Source: Bacteroidota bacterium
GTDB taxonomy: Bacteria > Bacteroidota > Bacteroidia > AKYH767-A > OLB10
Length of the DNA stretch: 64,000 bases
Reading direction: 5' to 3'
Assembly (NCBI GenBank): GCA_016714535.1
Contig: JADKDR010000001.1
Span: forward strand, 558,001-622,000
Shown: piece by piece, positions 19,159 through 28,325 of the stretch
How positions within the stretch are numbered: the stretch's first letter is position 1
Layout of the letters: each line of letters starts with the position of its first letter
The notes under the pieces: generated by a model
Told to the model about the DNA's origin: nothing
The model's input: only the letters and a program-made list of their open reading frames with translations
The model's database searches: none
Translations under genes and position numbers: made by a program

Positions 19159-20256
19159 TTAAAACACATCCCAATCGCCCAATGTAGCAAACCATTTATT
19201 AGCTTGACTTATACTTTCGCTTTTGCTACTTACATTGCGCGTAAGCATATTGAGCTTACGAGGATTTAATTTTTCCGGAATACGTATAAACTTACCTTTA
19301 TTTGCCTTTTCAAAATTAACATCACAACAAGTTGTAAAAACAAAGGCTATTTTTTCATTTGTATAATCCTTGCTGTACAGTGCTGCACTGCTTATTAATT
19401 GCATAAGTTGGTTGGAGTCGGTAAAGGCATAATCCATAAGTAATAGTACCGGCACATCAAACATGTAGTCAAACTTAAAAATGGCAATGGCAGTAAGTTG
19501 CTCCTGATGGTAATATCCCAACGAAAAATATAACGAGGATGGTCGTTGCATGTAGCGCCACTTTAAAAATTCGATACTGCGTGAAGTGTAGTTGTGAAAA
19601 CGTTCGCAATAACTGGAAAATAATTTTTCCACTTCTGCATCAAACTCCTTAATCAATCGGATGTTTTGGGTATTGCCTTTTTTAGCAGGTGCTAAAAAAA
19701 AATCAACTAGGGTACCGGCCCATTCACTCAACAGGGGAATTTTTAGTTTCTTTCTTAGTATCAGTCCTGTGTTAACAGGCATCATATACGTTGCAAAGGT
19801 TTTGGTAATGGCAAAGGCATTATATTTTAAAAAAGTATGAATACTTTTTGTGTTGGGAAAAGTATAACAAGCTGCAATTTGCTGCGCATCAATATCGTTG
19901 TTGGCAAAGGTTGCCAGTTTTCTAAACAGCCCCTGCCCGCGTAAATTAGCATCTACAGCTACATCCTGTATCATCGCAAGCAGGGCGGGCTTTTTATCTA
20001 CGAAACCTGCATACACGGGAACATGATAATATCCTGCAATTTTATTTTCGGAATAAGCAACATAAACGCAGGAATGCTGTCCGGGAGATTGCGCATACTG
20101 CCAATTCCAAAAACCACTATTCATAATGCTTGACTTGTGCGAATCTGTTTCGCTCAACACACGCTGAACGTAGTCAACCAACTCCTGCTGATTTTTGCTA
20201 AGATCAATCTTGCAAATTTGCAACGGGGATGGTGATGATGGGCTGCTGTTTGGCAT
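19159..20256 (-). CDS. GNAT-family N-acyltransferase of polysaccharide clusters
   Basis: A 365-aa cytosolic protein with an N-terminal GNAT domain. QDVAVDANLRGQGLFRKLA (near residues 91-109) carries the acyl-CoA-binding R/Q-x-x-G-x-G/L pattern. A second, GNAT-like half follows, with WKWRYMQRP-type text and the ending WFATLGDWDVF. Two-lobed GNATs of this kind are common in exopolysaccharide clusters, where the acceptor is usually unknown. The start overlaps the end of the deacetylase gene by 53 bp; no later ATG precedes the domain, though TTG 20223 is possible. Acylation of an amine freed by the deacetylase is an attractive inference. Confidence 0.75.
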   Translation of the reverse strand: MPNSSPSSPSPLQICKIDLSKNQQELVDYVQRVLSETDSHKSSIMNSGFWNWQYAQSPGQHSCVYVAYSENKIAGYYHVPVYAGFVDKKPALLAMIQDVAVDANLRGQGLFRKLATFANNDIDAQQIAACYTFPNTKSIHTFLKYNAFAITKTFATYMMPVNTGLILRKKLKIPLLSEWAGTLVDFFLAPAKKGNTQNIRLIKEFDAEVEKLFSSYCERFHNYTSRSIEFLKWRYMQRPSSLYFSLGYYHQEQLTAIAIFKFDYMFDVPVLLLMDYAFTDSNQLMQLISSAALYSKDYTNEKIAFVFTTCCDVNFEKANKGKFIRIPEKLNPRKLNMLTRNVSSKSESISQANKWFATLGDWDVF

Positions 20257-21075
20257 ATTGGTCGATATAATCAGAAACTGTTACAAACTTGAACTCGTTA
20301 AGCATTCTTTCGGTACGAGCAAGTGTGGTTGACAGATTGGTATAATGCGTAATTTTTGATTTCCAGTTTAATCCTACACTTGGATGCAGCGGGTCGTACT
20401 CCCAGGGATGTATATAAAACATATTAGGAAGCTTATCGTGTTGCCTTTGCCTTAGCGAATTGCCGGTAAAGCTGTATGGGAACAAACGAAAATAAGCACC
20501 GCCAATTCCTAGTTGCTTATGCAAAAATTTAAATCGCGAAACTGGAAATTCAATGAGGTTATTCTCTTTTATTTTAAAAATGGTATCGGGGCAAGTAGCA
20601 ATTCCATATCGCCATGTTTTAATGGGAGATATACTACAGTCGATCGCAAAACCTTCTTCGGCAAGCACATCAAGAGCCCACAAACTTTTTGAAGTAATTG
20701 AAAAAAAAGGTGAGCGATGAGTAACTATTTTTTTTCCGGTAATATTTTCAATGGCATGGCGGGTTCGTTTTACTTCTTCACGAAATTGTGCAGGAGTTTG
20801 GTCATAAACCTTTTCATGCTTGTACGTATGCGAGCCCAGTTCATGTCCTGCCTGATGCAACTCTTTTTTATTAATTGTGGATAATGGTCGGCTACCCAAC
20901 CGAGCGTAAACCAGGTAGCTTTGGTCTGGTATTTTTCGAGTAAATTAAAAATGGCATAAAAACCTTTTTCTATTCGCTTTTCATATTTTCCCCAATCAGC
21001 ATAAGGCAACTCTATGCCCTGATACCAATCTTCGAGATCAATAGAGAAAACAGCTTTATCAAATACACTATTCAT
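20204..21075 (-). CDS. Polysaccharide deacetylase, NodB/DUF3473 type (frameshifted)
   Basis: One ~290-aa carbohydrate esterase 4-like protein in two frames. Metal and catalytic motifs are present: FSIDLEDW near the start (Asp-x-Asp), then in the second frame HELGSHTYKH (metal-binding His pair), THRSPFFS (Arg-x-P motif) and FYIHPWEYDP near the C-terminus, as in deacetylases of PEP-CTERM/XrtA-type exopolysaccharide clusters. It would remove N-acetyl groups from a glycan or lipid-linked sugar. The shift is in a six-T run at 20864-20869; one more A on the coding strand gives LIKKELHQAGHELGSH. No exosortase is in the window. It follows wecE by 20 bp. Confidence 0.85.
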
Positions 21076-21095
21076 TGTATAAGGATATCTAAGAT

Positions 21096-22220
21096 TTACT
21101 TATTATAAAATGAAATAATCGCATTAATAATATGCTCCTGATCGGCATTGGATAGTTCAAAATAAAACGGCAATCGCACCAGGCAATCGCTGTAGTGCTC
21201 GCAATGCGGTAAGCTTATATCTTCAGCATGCTGCAGGTAATAAGGGCTTTTGTGTAACGATTGATAATGAAATGCTGCATACACATCGTTGGCCTTAAGG
21301 TGTGCGATGAGCGCCTGGCGCTCATCCAGATTACGACATACCATATAATACATGTGGGCATTATTAGTAGCAAAGTCAGGCAACGCAGGCAATTGCACTT
21401 TGTCCTTCAATCCACTGAATACTGCATGATATTTTTCCCAAATCATAGTCCGTTTCTTTTGAATGGTTTCAATATTTTGCAACTGCGCATACAGAAATGC
21501 AGCTATAATTTCGGAAGGTAAAAAACTGGAGCCAATATCTACCCAATTATATTTATCAACCTGCCCACGAAAAAACTTAGCACGATTGGTTCCCTTTTCT
21601 CTGATAATTTCGGCACGTTCTATTAGCGTCTCATCGTTTATAACCAACATACCTCCTTCGCCCGAAATAATATTTTTAGTTTCGTGAAAAGAAAATGCTG
21701 CCAGGTGCCCAATGCCACCAAGTGGCTGCGATTTATAATAACTATCAATGCATTGTGCAGCATCTTCAATAATGAGAATATTTTTTCCTTCAATAAGTGA
21801 ATATATCAAATCCATATTGCATGCTACACCTGCATAGTGCACTACTACAATGGCTTTGGTGCTTGGTGTGATAAGCGCTGCAATTTTGCTTTCGTCCATG
21901 CCAGGATGATCGGGACGACTATCTACAAATTTTAATTTTGCCCCTCTTAGTACAAATGCATTGGAGGTACTTACAAAAGTGTAGGAAGGCATAATTACTT
22001 CGTCTCCCTCTTTTATATCTGCAAGTATCGCTGTCATTTCGAGCGCATCGGTGCATGAGGTAGTTAACAGGCATTTTTTAAATCCATATTTTTCCTCAAA
22101 AAAATTCTGACATAGATTACTATAATGTCCATCTCCCGAAATTTTTCCTCGAGCAACGGCATCAGCAATGTATTGTATTTCGTTGCCTATAATGAATGGC
22201 TTGTTGAATGGTATTTTCAT
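21096..22220 (-). CDS. wecE: dTDP-4-amino-4,6-dideoxygalactose transaminase WecE
   Basis: A 374-aa DegT/DnrJ/EryC1/StrS-family PLP aminotransferase that matches WecE/RffA along its length: MKIPFNKP start, MPSYTFVSTSNAFVLRGAK, HYAGVACNM, SFHETKN with the PLP Lys182, EIIREKGTNRAKFFRGQVDKY. WecE transfers an amino group to dTDP-4-keto-6-deoxy-glucose, giving dTDP-4-amino-4,6-dideoxy-galactose. The start at 22220 is chosen because it begins the family sequence and lies 4 bp after the WecD-like stop; a longer frame to 22322 is hydrophobic and antisense-like. The keto-sugar supply (RmlA/RmlB) is not in this window. Confidence 0.9.
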   Translation of the reverse strand: MKIPFNKPFIIGNEIQYIADAVARGKISGDGHYSNLCQNFFEEKYGFKKCLLTTSCTDALEMTAILADIKEGDEVIMPSYTFVSTSNAFVLRGAKLKFVDSRPDHPGMDESKIAALITPSTKAIVVVHYAGVACNMDLIYSLIEGKNILIIEDAAQCIDSYYKSQPLGGIGHLAAFSFHETKNIISGEGGMLVINDETLIERAEIIREKGTNRAKFFRGQVDKYNWVDIGSSFLPSEIIAAFLYAQLQNIETIQKKRTMIWEKYHAVFSGLKDKVQLPALPDFATNNAHMYYMVCRNLDERQALIAHLKANDVYAAFHYQSLHKSPYYLQHAEDISLPHCEHYSDCLVRLPFYFELSNADQEHIINAIISFYNK

Positions 22221-22224
22221 TTTC

Positions 22225-22911
22225 TCAATTCCAATAATGATAAATATTTGTGCTACTTTCAATAACAAAACCACAGCGGGTATAGAGGTTGCAAGCAGAT
22301 TTATTAGCAAGTTGTGTAGCAACTTTCAAATAAGAAAGTTGTTGGTCTGTTGTATAATTTTCGCAGCAAGCTATAAGCGCTTGTGCAACTCCTTTGCCTC
22401 GCATGGTATCATCTACAGCTATAAGCCCAATTTGACAACAATCGCTATTACGAGCCACTGTTACAAATCCATTTATTGCATCATGACTACCATGTATGTA
22501 TATAATGTCAGCAATTTCACGATTTACCGATCGTTCAATCCAACGCGTGTACATGCGTGCAAAGGTTTCGTATCCCATGCGCGGGTCATTTCTAAATCGC
22601 GAATAAATACCTGACTCAAGCGATAGTTCATGCAACTTGGTATTTACATAAGTAAGTTGATATTGCATAATATTTTCCTGCATCGGCTGCACTGTCACAT
22701 GCTTGGAGTATATCAGCTTTACATCAAGAGACTTTATATTCAATCTTTCAATCTCGGAAATCATTTTTGCGTTTCCTGAATGTTCGCTGATATAAATTAA
22801 ATCAAAATTATTTTTTTCTTGCTGAAACTTTTCCAATTGAAACTTCCCGGGATGAACAATACCCACTCGAAGGTTAAAAAAATCGGAATCCCACGTGGCT
22901 ATGTCAATCAT
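22225..22911 (-). CDS. WecD-like sugar N-acyltransferase (GNAT)
   Basis: A 228-aa GNAT protein with an N-terminal lobe starting WDSDFFNLRVG, typical of WecD/RffC-type dTDP-4-amino-sugar acetyltransferases. The acyl-CoA loop is IAVDDTMRGKGVAQALI near residues 165-180, and the end is LYTRCGFVIESSTNIYHYWN-like. Next to wecE, the natural substrate is the 4-amino sugar WecE makes, giving dTDP-Fuc4NAc or another N-acyl form. The ATG overlaps the preceding GT2 stop by four bases. The exact acyl group is unknown, so no symbol is assigned. Confidence 0.8.
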   Translation of the reverse strand: MIDIATWDSDFFNLRVGIVHPGKFQLEKFQQEKNNFDLIYISEHSGNAKMISEIERLNIKSLDVKLIYSKHVTVQPMQENIMQYQLTYVNTKLHELSLESGIYSRFRNDPRMGYETFARMYTRWIERSVNREIADIIYIHGSHDAINGFVTVARNSDCCQIGLIAVDDTMRGKGVAQALIACCENYTTDQQLSYLKVATQLANKSACNLYTRCGFVIESSTNIYHYWN

Positions 22912-23831
22912 GCTGTGTTGGAAGTTTTCTCAATAATGTAAACCGGACGTCCTTTAACGCCTTCAAATACCTTGCCTATATATAATCCTATAATACCGAG
23001 AATAAATATGATTAAACCTCCTAGTACCCAGACAGAGATCATTATGCTTGTAAATCCTAATACGGTGGTGCGGTCTAAAATTTTCTGAACCAAATAAAAT
23101 ACGCCAACAGCAATTGACAATAGGAATATAACTAATCCTAATTTTACAAAAAGCATAACTACCTTATCTGAATTAACAAGGATGATGTCTGTTGCTAATT
23201 TTAAAAGCTTTTTCATGGTATAATTTGATTTGCCGCTGTGCCGTTTATTATGCTCCACCATCATGGTGCCTCTCTTGAAGCCTACCCAGTTAATCATGGT
23301 AGGGAAAAAACGATTTTGTTCGCGCATGCTGCAAATCGCATTTATCACCTTGCGATGATATATTCCAAAATTAGCGACTGTTCCGTTTATTTTTGAATCG
23401 GTAAAGTAGGATAATACTTTCCAGAAGAGGTAAGAAAAAAAACGCTTATCAAATGAGTCTTTCCGGTTTTGGCGGCTTGCTACTACCATATGATAACCTT
23501 GGTTAGCTATGGCATACATTTTTGGAATTTCGGAAGGATGATCCTGCAAGTCGCAATCCATTACCACAACCCAATCGCCCTTAGCATGATCGAGGCCGGC
23601 TGTAAGAGCATAGTGCTGTCCAAAATTGCGGCTAAGTTTTATCCCCTTAACAACAGGGAAGCGCTCACTCAATGTTTCTATTTTCTCCCAACTGTTGTCG
23701 AGGCTAAAGTCATCTACCAGTATAATTTCGAACGAATCAAATACGGGAGTAATATGCTTGATAAGTTCATCAACCAATGTATCAACAATTGATTCGGCAT
23801 TATATACCGCAGTAACTACAGAAAGCATCAT
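22908..23831 (-). CDS. Polyisoprenyl-phosphate GT2 glycosyltransferase (ArnC/GtrB-like)
   Basis: A 307-aa protein. GT2 motifs: SVVTAVYNAES, ILVDDFSLDNSW, and VVMDCDLQDHPSEIPKMY with the catalytic DxD-type acidic pair. Two C-terminal membrane helices (about 230-255 and 265-290) are as in GtrB, ArnC and DPM synthases. It should move a sugar from a nucleotide donor to undecaprenyl phosphate on the cytoplasmic face. It heads a unit with wecD-like and wecE genes, so the wecDE sugar may be its substrate; that is inference. A canonical promoter lies 29-59 bases upstream. Confidence 0.87.
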   Translation of the reverse strand: MMLSVVTAVYNAESIVDTLVDELIKHITPVFDSFEIILVDDFSLDNSWEKIETLSERFPVVKGIKLSRNFGQHYALTAGLDHAKGDWVVVMDCDLQDHPSEIPKMYAIANQGYHMVVASRQNRKDSFDKRFFSYLFWKVLSYFTDSKINGTVANFGIYHRKVINAICSMREQNRFFPTMINWVGFKRGTMMVEHNKRHSGKSNYTMKKLLKLATDIILVNSDKVVMLFVKLGLVIFLLSIAVGVFYLVQKILDRTTVLGFTSIMISVWVLGGLIIFILGIIGLYIGKVFEGVKGRPVYIIEKTSNTA

Positions 23832-23859
23832 ACTGGGAAGACATTTATTTTCGGATGTG

Positions 23860-23890
23860 CAAAGCTAAATAAATGCATAAATAACTCAAA
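23860..23890 (-). promoter_or_regulatory. Bacteroidota-type promoter for the GT2-wecD-wecE unit
   Basis: On the minus strand TTTG (23887-23890), a 19-base spacer and TAGCTTTG (23860-23867) match the TTTG-N19-TAnnTTTG promoter of Bacteroidota exactly. The GT2 start codon is 29 bases downstream. It sits in the 95-bp gap after asparagine synthase, so this unit can be transcribed independently of the upstream block. Confidence 0.7.
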
Positions 23891-23926
23891 TGGATAAATC
23901 AGTGTGCTTCGAGCTGATTAAGCGAC

Positions 23927-25765
23927 TTAATTCTTTGCTAACGATTGCTGCAAAATAATCAGATTCCAAATTCGCTGTGCCAGGAAATCGTTCTTGCCAT
24001 TATTGAATCGCCTGATTAACTCTTCAACATAAGTCACATTCAATAGATTGGTTTGCTTTATTACTTCTGCCGAAAGGTATTTGTTAATCATGTACTGCAA
24101 ATCGTGATGCAGCCAGGCTGCAAGCGGAACCGAGAAACCCCATTTAGGCCTATTCATCATTTGCCTGGGTATATATTTATACATTACCTCTTTGAGCAAA
24201 TATTTAGCAATCCCTTTATGATAACGCAAGTTGTAAGGCAACGAAAATGCAAATTCTACCACATGCTTATCAAGCAAAGGCACCCGTACTTCAATTGAAT
24301 GTTGCATACTTGCACGGTCCACTTTTACTAATAAATCTTCGGGCAGGTAATAATGAAAATCGAAGAGCGCCTGCTTTTCCGCAAAGTTGAGCGAACGGCC
24401 GGGAGCAAATAAATCGAAATGCAACTTTTCGGTTGGCGTAGTATGTAGTTGATGTATTTCTTTTTTACTAAAAAAATATTGCTCATGCGAGAATATATGG
24501 CTGTGCAGCGAAAAGTTATCTTTCCAATCCATCATACGAGCAATACGCTTATACCTTGATGAGAGCAAATTCAATGCTGGGTGAATACGCTGATATGCAT
24601 GACGCTTATACGGATTTTGAAATCGCATGGCCCATTGATACGAACCATATCCTAAAAACAATTCATCGCCACCATCGCCTGACAATACCACCTTGCAATG
24701 TTTTGCAGCCATTTGCGAAACAATATAAGTTGGCAAAGCACTGCTATCGGCAAACGGCTCGGTATATATACCAGAAACTTTTTCAGCAAGATGAAGCGCA
24801 TCATTAAGCGAGAGGTCTAACCGGTGATGATTGCTTCCAATATGTGCAGCAATAGCTTCGGCAAAGGGCGCTTCGTTATACTTAGACTCATTGAATCCGA
24901 TAGAATAAGTGTCAATCTGCTTACCATGCGCCTGTTGCGCCAATGCCGCAACAACACTCGAATCGGTACCTCCGCTTAAAAAAACTCCGATAGGCACATC
25001 GCTTTGAAGTTGCAAGGAAACACTTTGCAACAATAACTCTTCAAGTTTTCCAATAGCTATTGAGGTTGAAGATCCTGGATTAACTCTTGCTGTTGACTCC
25101 AGTGTCCAGAATTTATTTTGTTTTACTCCATTTTTATCAATCACTAAATAATGTCCGGCCTCCAGTTTCATAACACCCTTATACAACGTATATGGTGCTG
25201 GTATATATCCTAAATGCAAATAATAGTTAACAGCCAAATGATCAATTTCGAAATTCCTGTTCAATAACTTTAATGCTTGCAACTCGGATGAAAAAACAAC
25301 ATCACTCCTGCTTGATGCATAATACAAAGGTTTAATGCCAACATGATCGCGCGCAATTAATAATACTTCCCTGTGCAAATCATAAAATGCAAAAGCAAAC
25401 ATGCCATTCAACTTATTTAATGCACTTTCGCCTTCATGTATAAGCAAATATAATAGCACCTCGGTATCGCTGCTTGTTGTAAATTGCTGATTGAATGTTT
25501 TAGCAAGATAGTCCTTAAGGAACTTGTAGTTATACAATTCTCCGTTAAAAATAATTCGGTATTGGCCTGTGCTATCTTGCAGTGGTTGATTTGCTCTTGC
25601 ATCCAAATCAATAATAGACAATCGGTTGTGTGCTAAACCAATGGTGTTATTTTCAAAAAACCCATTGGCATCCGGCCCGCGATGTTGCATAGACTTATTC
25701 ATTCCAAGTAGGTCTATGCCTGCATGGCTTTCACTAAACAAATAATAACCGGCTATACCACACAT
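23927..25765 (-). CDS. asnB: Asparagine synthase (glutamine-hydrolysing) family amidotransferase 1
   Basis: A 612-aa protein with Cys2 (MCGIAG), the N-terminal nucleophile of the class II glutamine amidotransferase domain (to ~200). The synthase domain has LSGGTDSSV (PP-loop for ATP) and SGDGGDELFLGYG. Full length for AsnB. It moves glutamine ammonia to a carboxylate activated as AMP ester. In polysaccharide clusters such enzymes often amidate uronic acids (WbpS-type) rather than make asparagine, and a second copy in this same locus favours that reading. Last gene of the long minus-strand block, 25 bp after a membrane protein. Confidence 0.88.
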   Translation of the reverse strand: MCGIAGYYLFSESHAGIDLLGMNKSMQHRGPDANGFFENNTIGLAHNRLSIIDLDARANQPLQDSTGQYRIIFNGELYNYKFLKDYLAKTFNQQFTTSSDTEVLLYLLIHEGESALNKLNGMFAFAFYDLHREVLLIARDHVGIKPLYYASSRSDVVFSSELQALKLLNRNFEIDHLAVNYYLHLGYIPAPYTLYKGVMKLEAGHYLVIDKNGVKQNKFWTLESTARVNPGSSTSIAIGKLEELLLQSVSLQLQSDVPIGVFLSGGTDSSVVAALAQQAHGKQIDTYSIGFNESKYNEAPFAEAIAAHIGSNHHRLDLSLNDALHLAEKVSGIYTEPFADSSALPTYIVSQMAAKHCKVVLSGDGGDELFLGYGSYQWAMRFQNPYKRHAYQRIHPALNLLSSRYKRIARMMDWKDNFSLHSHIFSHEQYFFSKKEIHQLHTTPTEKLHFDLFAPGRSLNFAEKQALFDFHYYLPEDLLVKVDRASMQHSIEVRVPLLDKHVVEFAFSLPYNLRYHKGIAKYLLKEVMYKYIPRQMMNRPKWGFSVPLAAWLHHDLQYMINKYLSAEVIKQTNLLNVTYVEELIRRFNNGKNDFLAQRIWNLIILQQSLAKN

Positions 25766-25790
25766 ACCATCAAAAACAAATTAAATACCA

Positions 25791-27194
25791 TTATGAAACT
25801 GCAGGCTCATTCAACATTTTAGCCTCCTCCTGCTTTTCTTTGTACAACTTGGTATACATCGCATTTGCAATGAGCACCGAAACAATATAAAAAGGCAACA
25901 TCGGGATTTTATAACGAACAAGGCTACCAAAATTTGCTGTGGTAATGCCAACCGAAAAAGAAAAGAACATACTAAACACAAACGAAAATAGAAGCAGATG
26001 ATTGGTAAGGCAAACTTTAAAAAACCCAAAAATACGGCTTCGTAATAAGGCAATGATGGTTATCACTAACACATAAAAATTTTCAATTGCCGATAGCAGC
26101 ATTACCGGATTTCTTACTTCCGTAATAAAAGGCCTGAATAAGGCAGCATTAACCGCCAATGGAAACTTACTGATGAGTCCGGTAAAGGTAGGCTCAAGTT
26201 CACCAATATCAAACGTATTGCCCTGGTAAAATTCGCTTTTAAAATCCTTTTGTGTTTCAACAGCACGGTCAAATATATGATCGAATGAGTAGGCGCCTAA
26301 ACTTGATGATAATAAACTCATCAAACCAAAACCGCCACCAAAAATGCAAAATGCCATGAAGGGAAAAAACATATAGCGCAGCACTTCGTTTTTGAATCTT
26401 GAATTAGCCACCGACAAAACAAATACCAAAAAGGCAGGGACCACGCCAACAAAAATATATGGTTTAATAGCAAGAATAATCAGTATGGCTATTAATAACT
26501 GGATGGTATGAACGAATTTTTTTTCACCACGTATGAAAATCATGTAAATACAAAATATTAAGTGACCAAGGCAACTAAATGTAATGGTGTCTTTCAAAAT
26601 GCCACTACCCCAAAAGAAAACCGAAGGAAAAAATAAGATGGGAATAGCAATTTGCCAGCGTAGCTGTGGAAACTCGTACATAAATGTTCGGTACATACGC
26701 CACACACCAACATAGGCCAATGTTGCAAGCACCATGGTGGTAAGGAAAAACGAATTGAAGCAAATAAAAGTAATAGGTGATATAATTCTTACTACCATGA
26801 AACTTTTAGGGTCATCCAGATTTTCGGGAAATCCAATTGCTGAATTAAATGCATAGTAATCAACTACACCCTCGTGATTAAATAAGATATGAAAATAAGC
26901 ACCGGGGTTAATAAAAATAAGTTTATTCATTACAATACTATCCACAAAGTAGGTGGTAGTATCGCCACCATTGTAATAAAAGCTATAAACAACACACACT
27001 CCAATTGCTCCAAACAACTTACACAATAATCCTGGCCAAAAGTATTTATAGGTAGGATTATTCTTATTAAATATGAACACCGTAATTCTTACAAACAACC
27101 ATAACAAGAAAAAGTAAATAGGAATAACCACCACATCCAGCATCGAAAGAAACTGGAGCCAAAATGTAAATATTGGAACGTGTCCAACCATCAT
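25791..27194 (-). CDS. Polytopic membrane protein, possible polysaccharide polymerase
   Basis: A 467-aa protein with about ten to eleven hydrophobic helices and a larger hydrophilic loop around residues 315-345. I recognise no named domain. Position between an aminotransferase gene (4 bp) and asparagine synthase (25 bp), size, topology and the late NFGSLVRYKIPMLPFY segment fit the loose Wzy/EpsG-like polymerase group, whose members diverge strongly. This is inference from context; a flippase or other transporter is less likely because Wzx is elsewhere. Confidence 0.65.
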   Translation of the reverse strand: MMVGHVPIFTFWLQFLSMLDVVVIPIYFFLLWLFVRITVFIFNKNNPTYKYFWPGLLCKLFGAIGVCVVYSFYYNGGDTTTYFVDSIVMNKLIFINPGAYFHILFNHEGVVDYYAFNSAIGFPENLDDPKSFMVVRIISPITFICFNSFFLTTMVLATLAYVGVWRMYRTFMYEFPQLRWQIAIPILFFPSVFFWGSGILKDTITFSCLGHLIFCIYMIFIRGEKKFVHTIQLLIAILIILAIKPYIFVGVVPAFLVFVLSVANSRFKNEVLRYMFFPFMAFCIFGGGFGLMSLLSSSLGAYSFDHIFDRAVETQKDFKSEFYQGNTFDIGELEPTFTGLISKFPLAVNAALFRPFITEVRNPVMLLSAIENFYVLVITIIALLRSRIFGFFKVCLTNHLLLFSFVFSMFFSFSVGITTANFGSLVRYKIPMLPFYIVSVLIANAMYTKLYKEKQEEAKMLNEPAVS

Positions 27195-27198
27195 GTTA

Positions 27199-28323
27199 CT
27201 AAGAGGCTATACTTTTTAAAAAATCAATAACTATATTGACATCATTCATATCCATGGGAATGTATAAAGGCAAACATAAACTTTGATCTGCTGCCTTTTC
27301 ACTTGCCGGCAACGAAATGTTAAGGTGTTTGTATGCGGTTTCGCGATGGGCACACATGATTCCTCTGCGTGTGCTAATGCCTGCATCCATCATTAGCTGC
27401 ATTAACTCATTGCGACCTATAGGAGCATCGTTTGTAAGGTTAATATAATATGACTGATAGTTATATACGCAGTTTTCAGGAATTGACGGAAGTTGTATCC
27501 ATGCTATTTTGCTTAACGCATCATTATATACTGTCGCAATTTTATTTCGCTCCGCAACTATCCAATCGAGTTTTTCCAATTGCTTAATACCTACCGCAGC
27601 CTGAATATCTGTCATGCGATAGTTGTATCCAATTTCAACATGATCTTCAAAAATCAGTGTTTTCGATTCATGCCTAACTCTGTCATTTACACTCATACCA
27701 TGTTGACGAAGCAATCGCATACGGTTGTAAAAGGCTTCGTTATTTGTTGTTATCATACCTCCATCTCCGGTGCTTATTACCTTTCGAGGATGAAAAGAAA
27801 AACATGCCAGCAGACTGTCGGCTCCTATTTTTTTGCCGTTTACTGAAACCCCTGCAGCACAAGCCGCATCTTCTATAAGCAACAAGTTATATTTCTTGCA
27901 CAGGCGCTCCCATGCCTCTACATCGGCCGGTATGCCAATTTGGTGCACTAATAAAATCGCTTTTGTTTTATTCGTAATGCGTTGCTCCACATCAGCTATA
28001 TCGAGGTTGTAGTTATGCGGATCAATTTCGGCAAACACCGGAGTGGCACCAACATAGGTAATAGAGTTTGCACTGGCAATGTAACTCATACTAGGACATA
28101 TAACCTCATCGCCAGCTTTAATACCTGCTACTATAAATGCAAGATGTAAAGCAGTAGTGCAATTAGAAACAGCTACTGCATATTTGCTTCCTGTGTAGGC
28201 GGCAAACTTCTGTTCAAACTCTAGAACGCGTGGCCCTTGTGTAATCCATCCTGTAAGTATGGTATCGTAAGCTGCCTGCGCATCTTCGGTAGTTAAGTAT
28301 GGTTTTGCTATCGGAATCATCAT
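27199..28323 (-). CDS. DegT/DnrJ/EryC1/StrS-family sugar aminotransferase
   Basis: A 374-aa PLP enzyme. It has the IPIAKPYLTTED start, GDEVICPSMSYIASANSI, LLIEDAACAAG with the ring-stacking/Asp segment, and SFHPRK with the PLP Lys181. It converts a keto-sugar nucleotide to an amino sugar. It differs from wecE and is closer to the PseC/WbpE/Per-type branch, so a second amino sugar is likely. MM at the start allows initiation at 28323 or 28320. It starts two bases after the methyltransferase gene, clearly one transcript. Confidence 0.87.
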   Translation of the reverse strand: MMIPIAKPYLTTEDAQAAYDTILTGWITQGPRVLEFEQKFAAYTGSKYAVAVSNCTTALHLAFIVAGIKAGDEVICPSMSYIASANSITYVGATPVFAEIDPHNYNLDIADVEQRITNKTKAILLVHQIGIPADVEAWERLCKKYNLLLIEDAACAAGVSVNGKKIGADSLLACFSFHPRKVISTGDGGMITTNNEAFYNRMRLLRQHGMSVNDRVRHESKTLIFEDHVEIGYNYRMTDIQAAVGIKQLEKLDWIVAERNKIATVYNDALSKIAWIQLPSIPENCVYNYQSYYINLTNDAPIGRNELMQLMMDAGISTRRGIMCAHRETAYKHLNISLPASEKAADQSLCLPLYIPMDMNDVNIVIDFLKSIAS

Positions 28324-28325
28324 TT

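Noticed and set aside
19159..21075. Exosortase/PEP-CTERM system
   Set aside because: The deacetylase and GNAT are of the kind found there, but no exosortase or PEP-CTERM protein is in the window.
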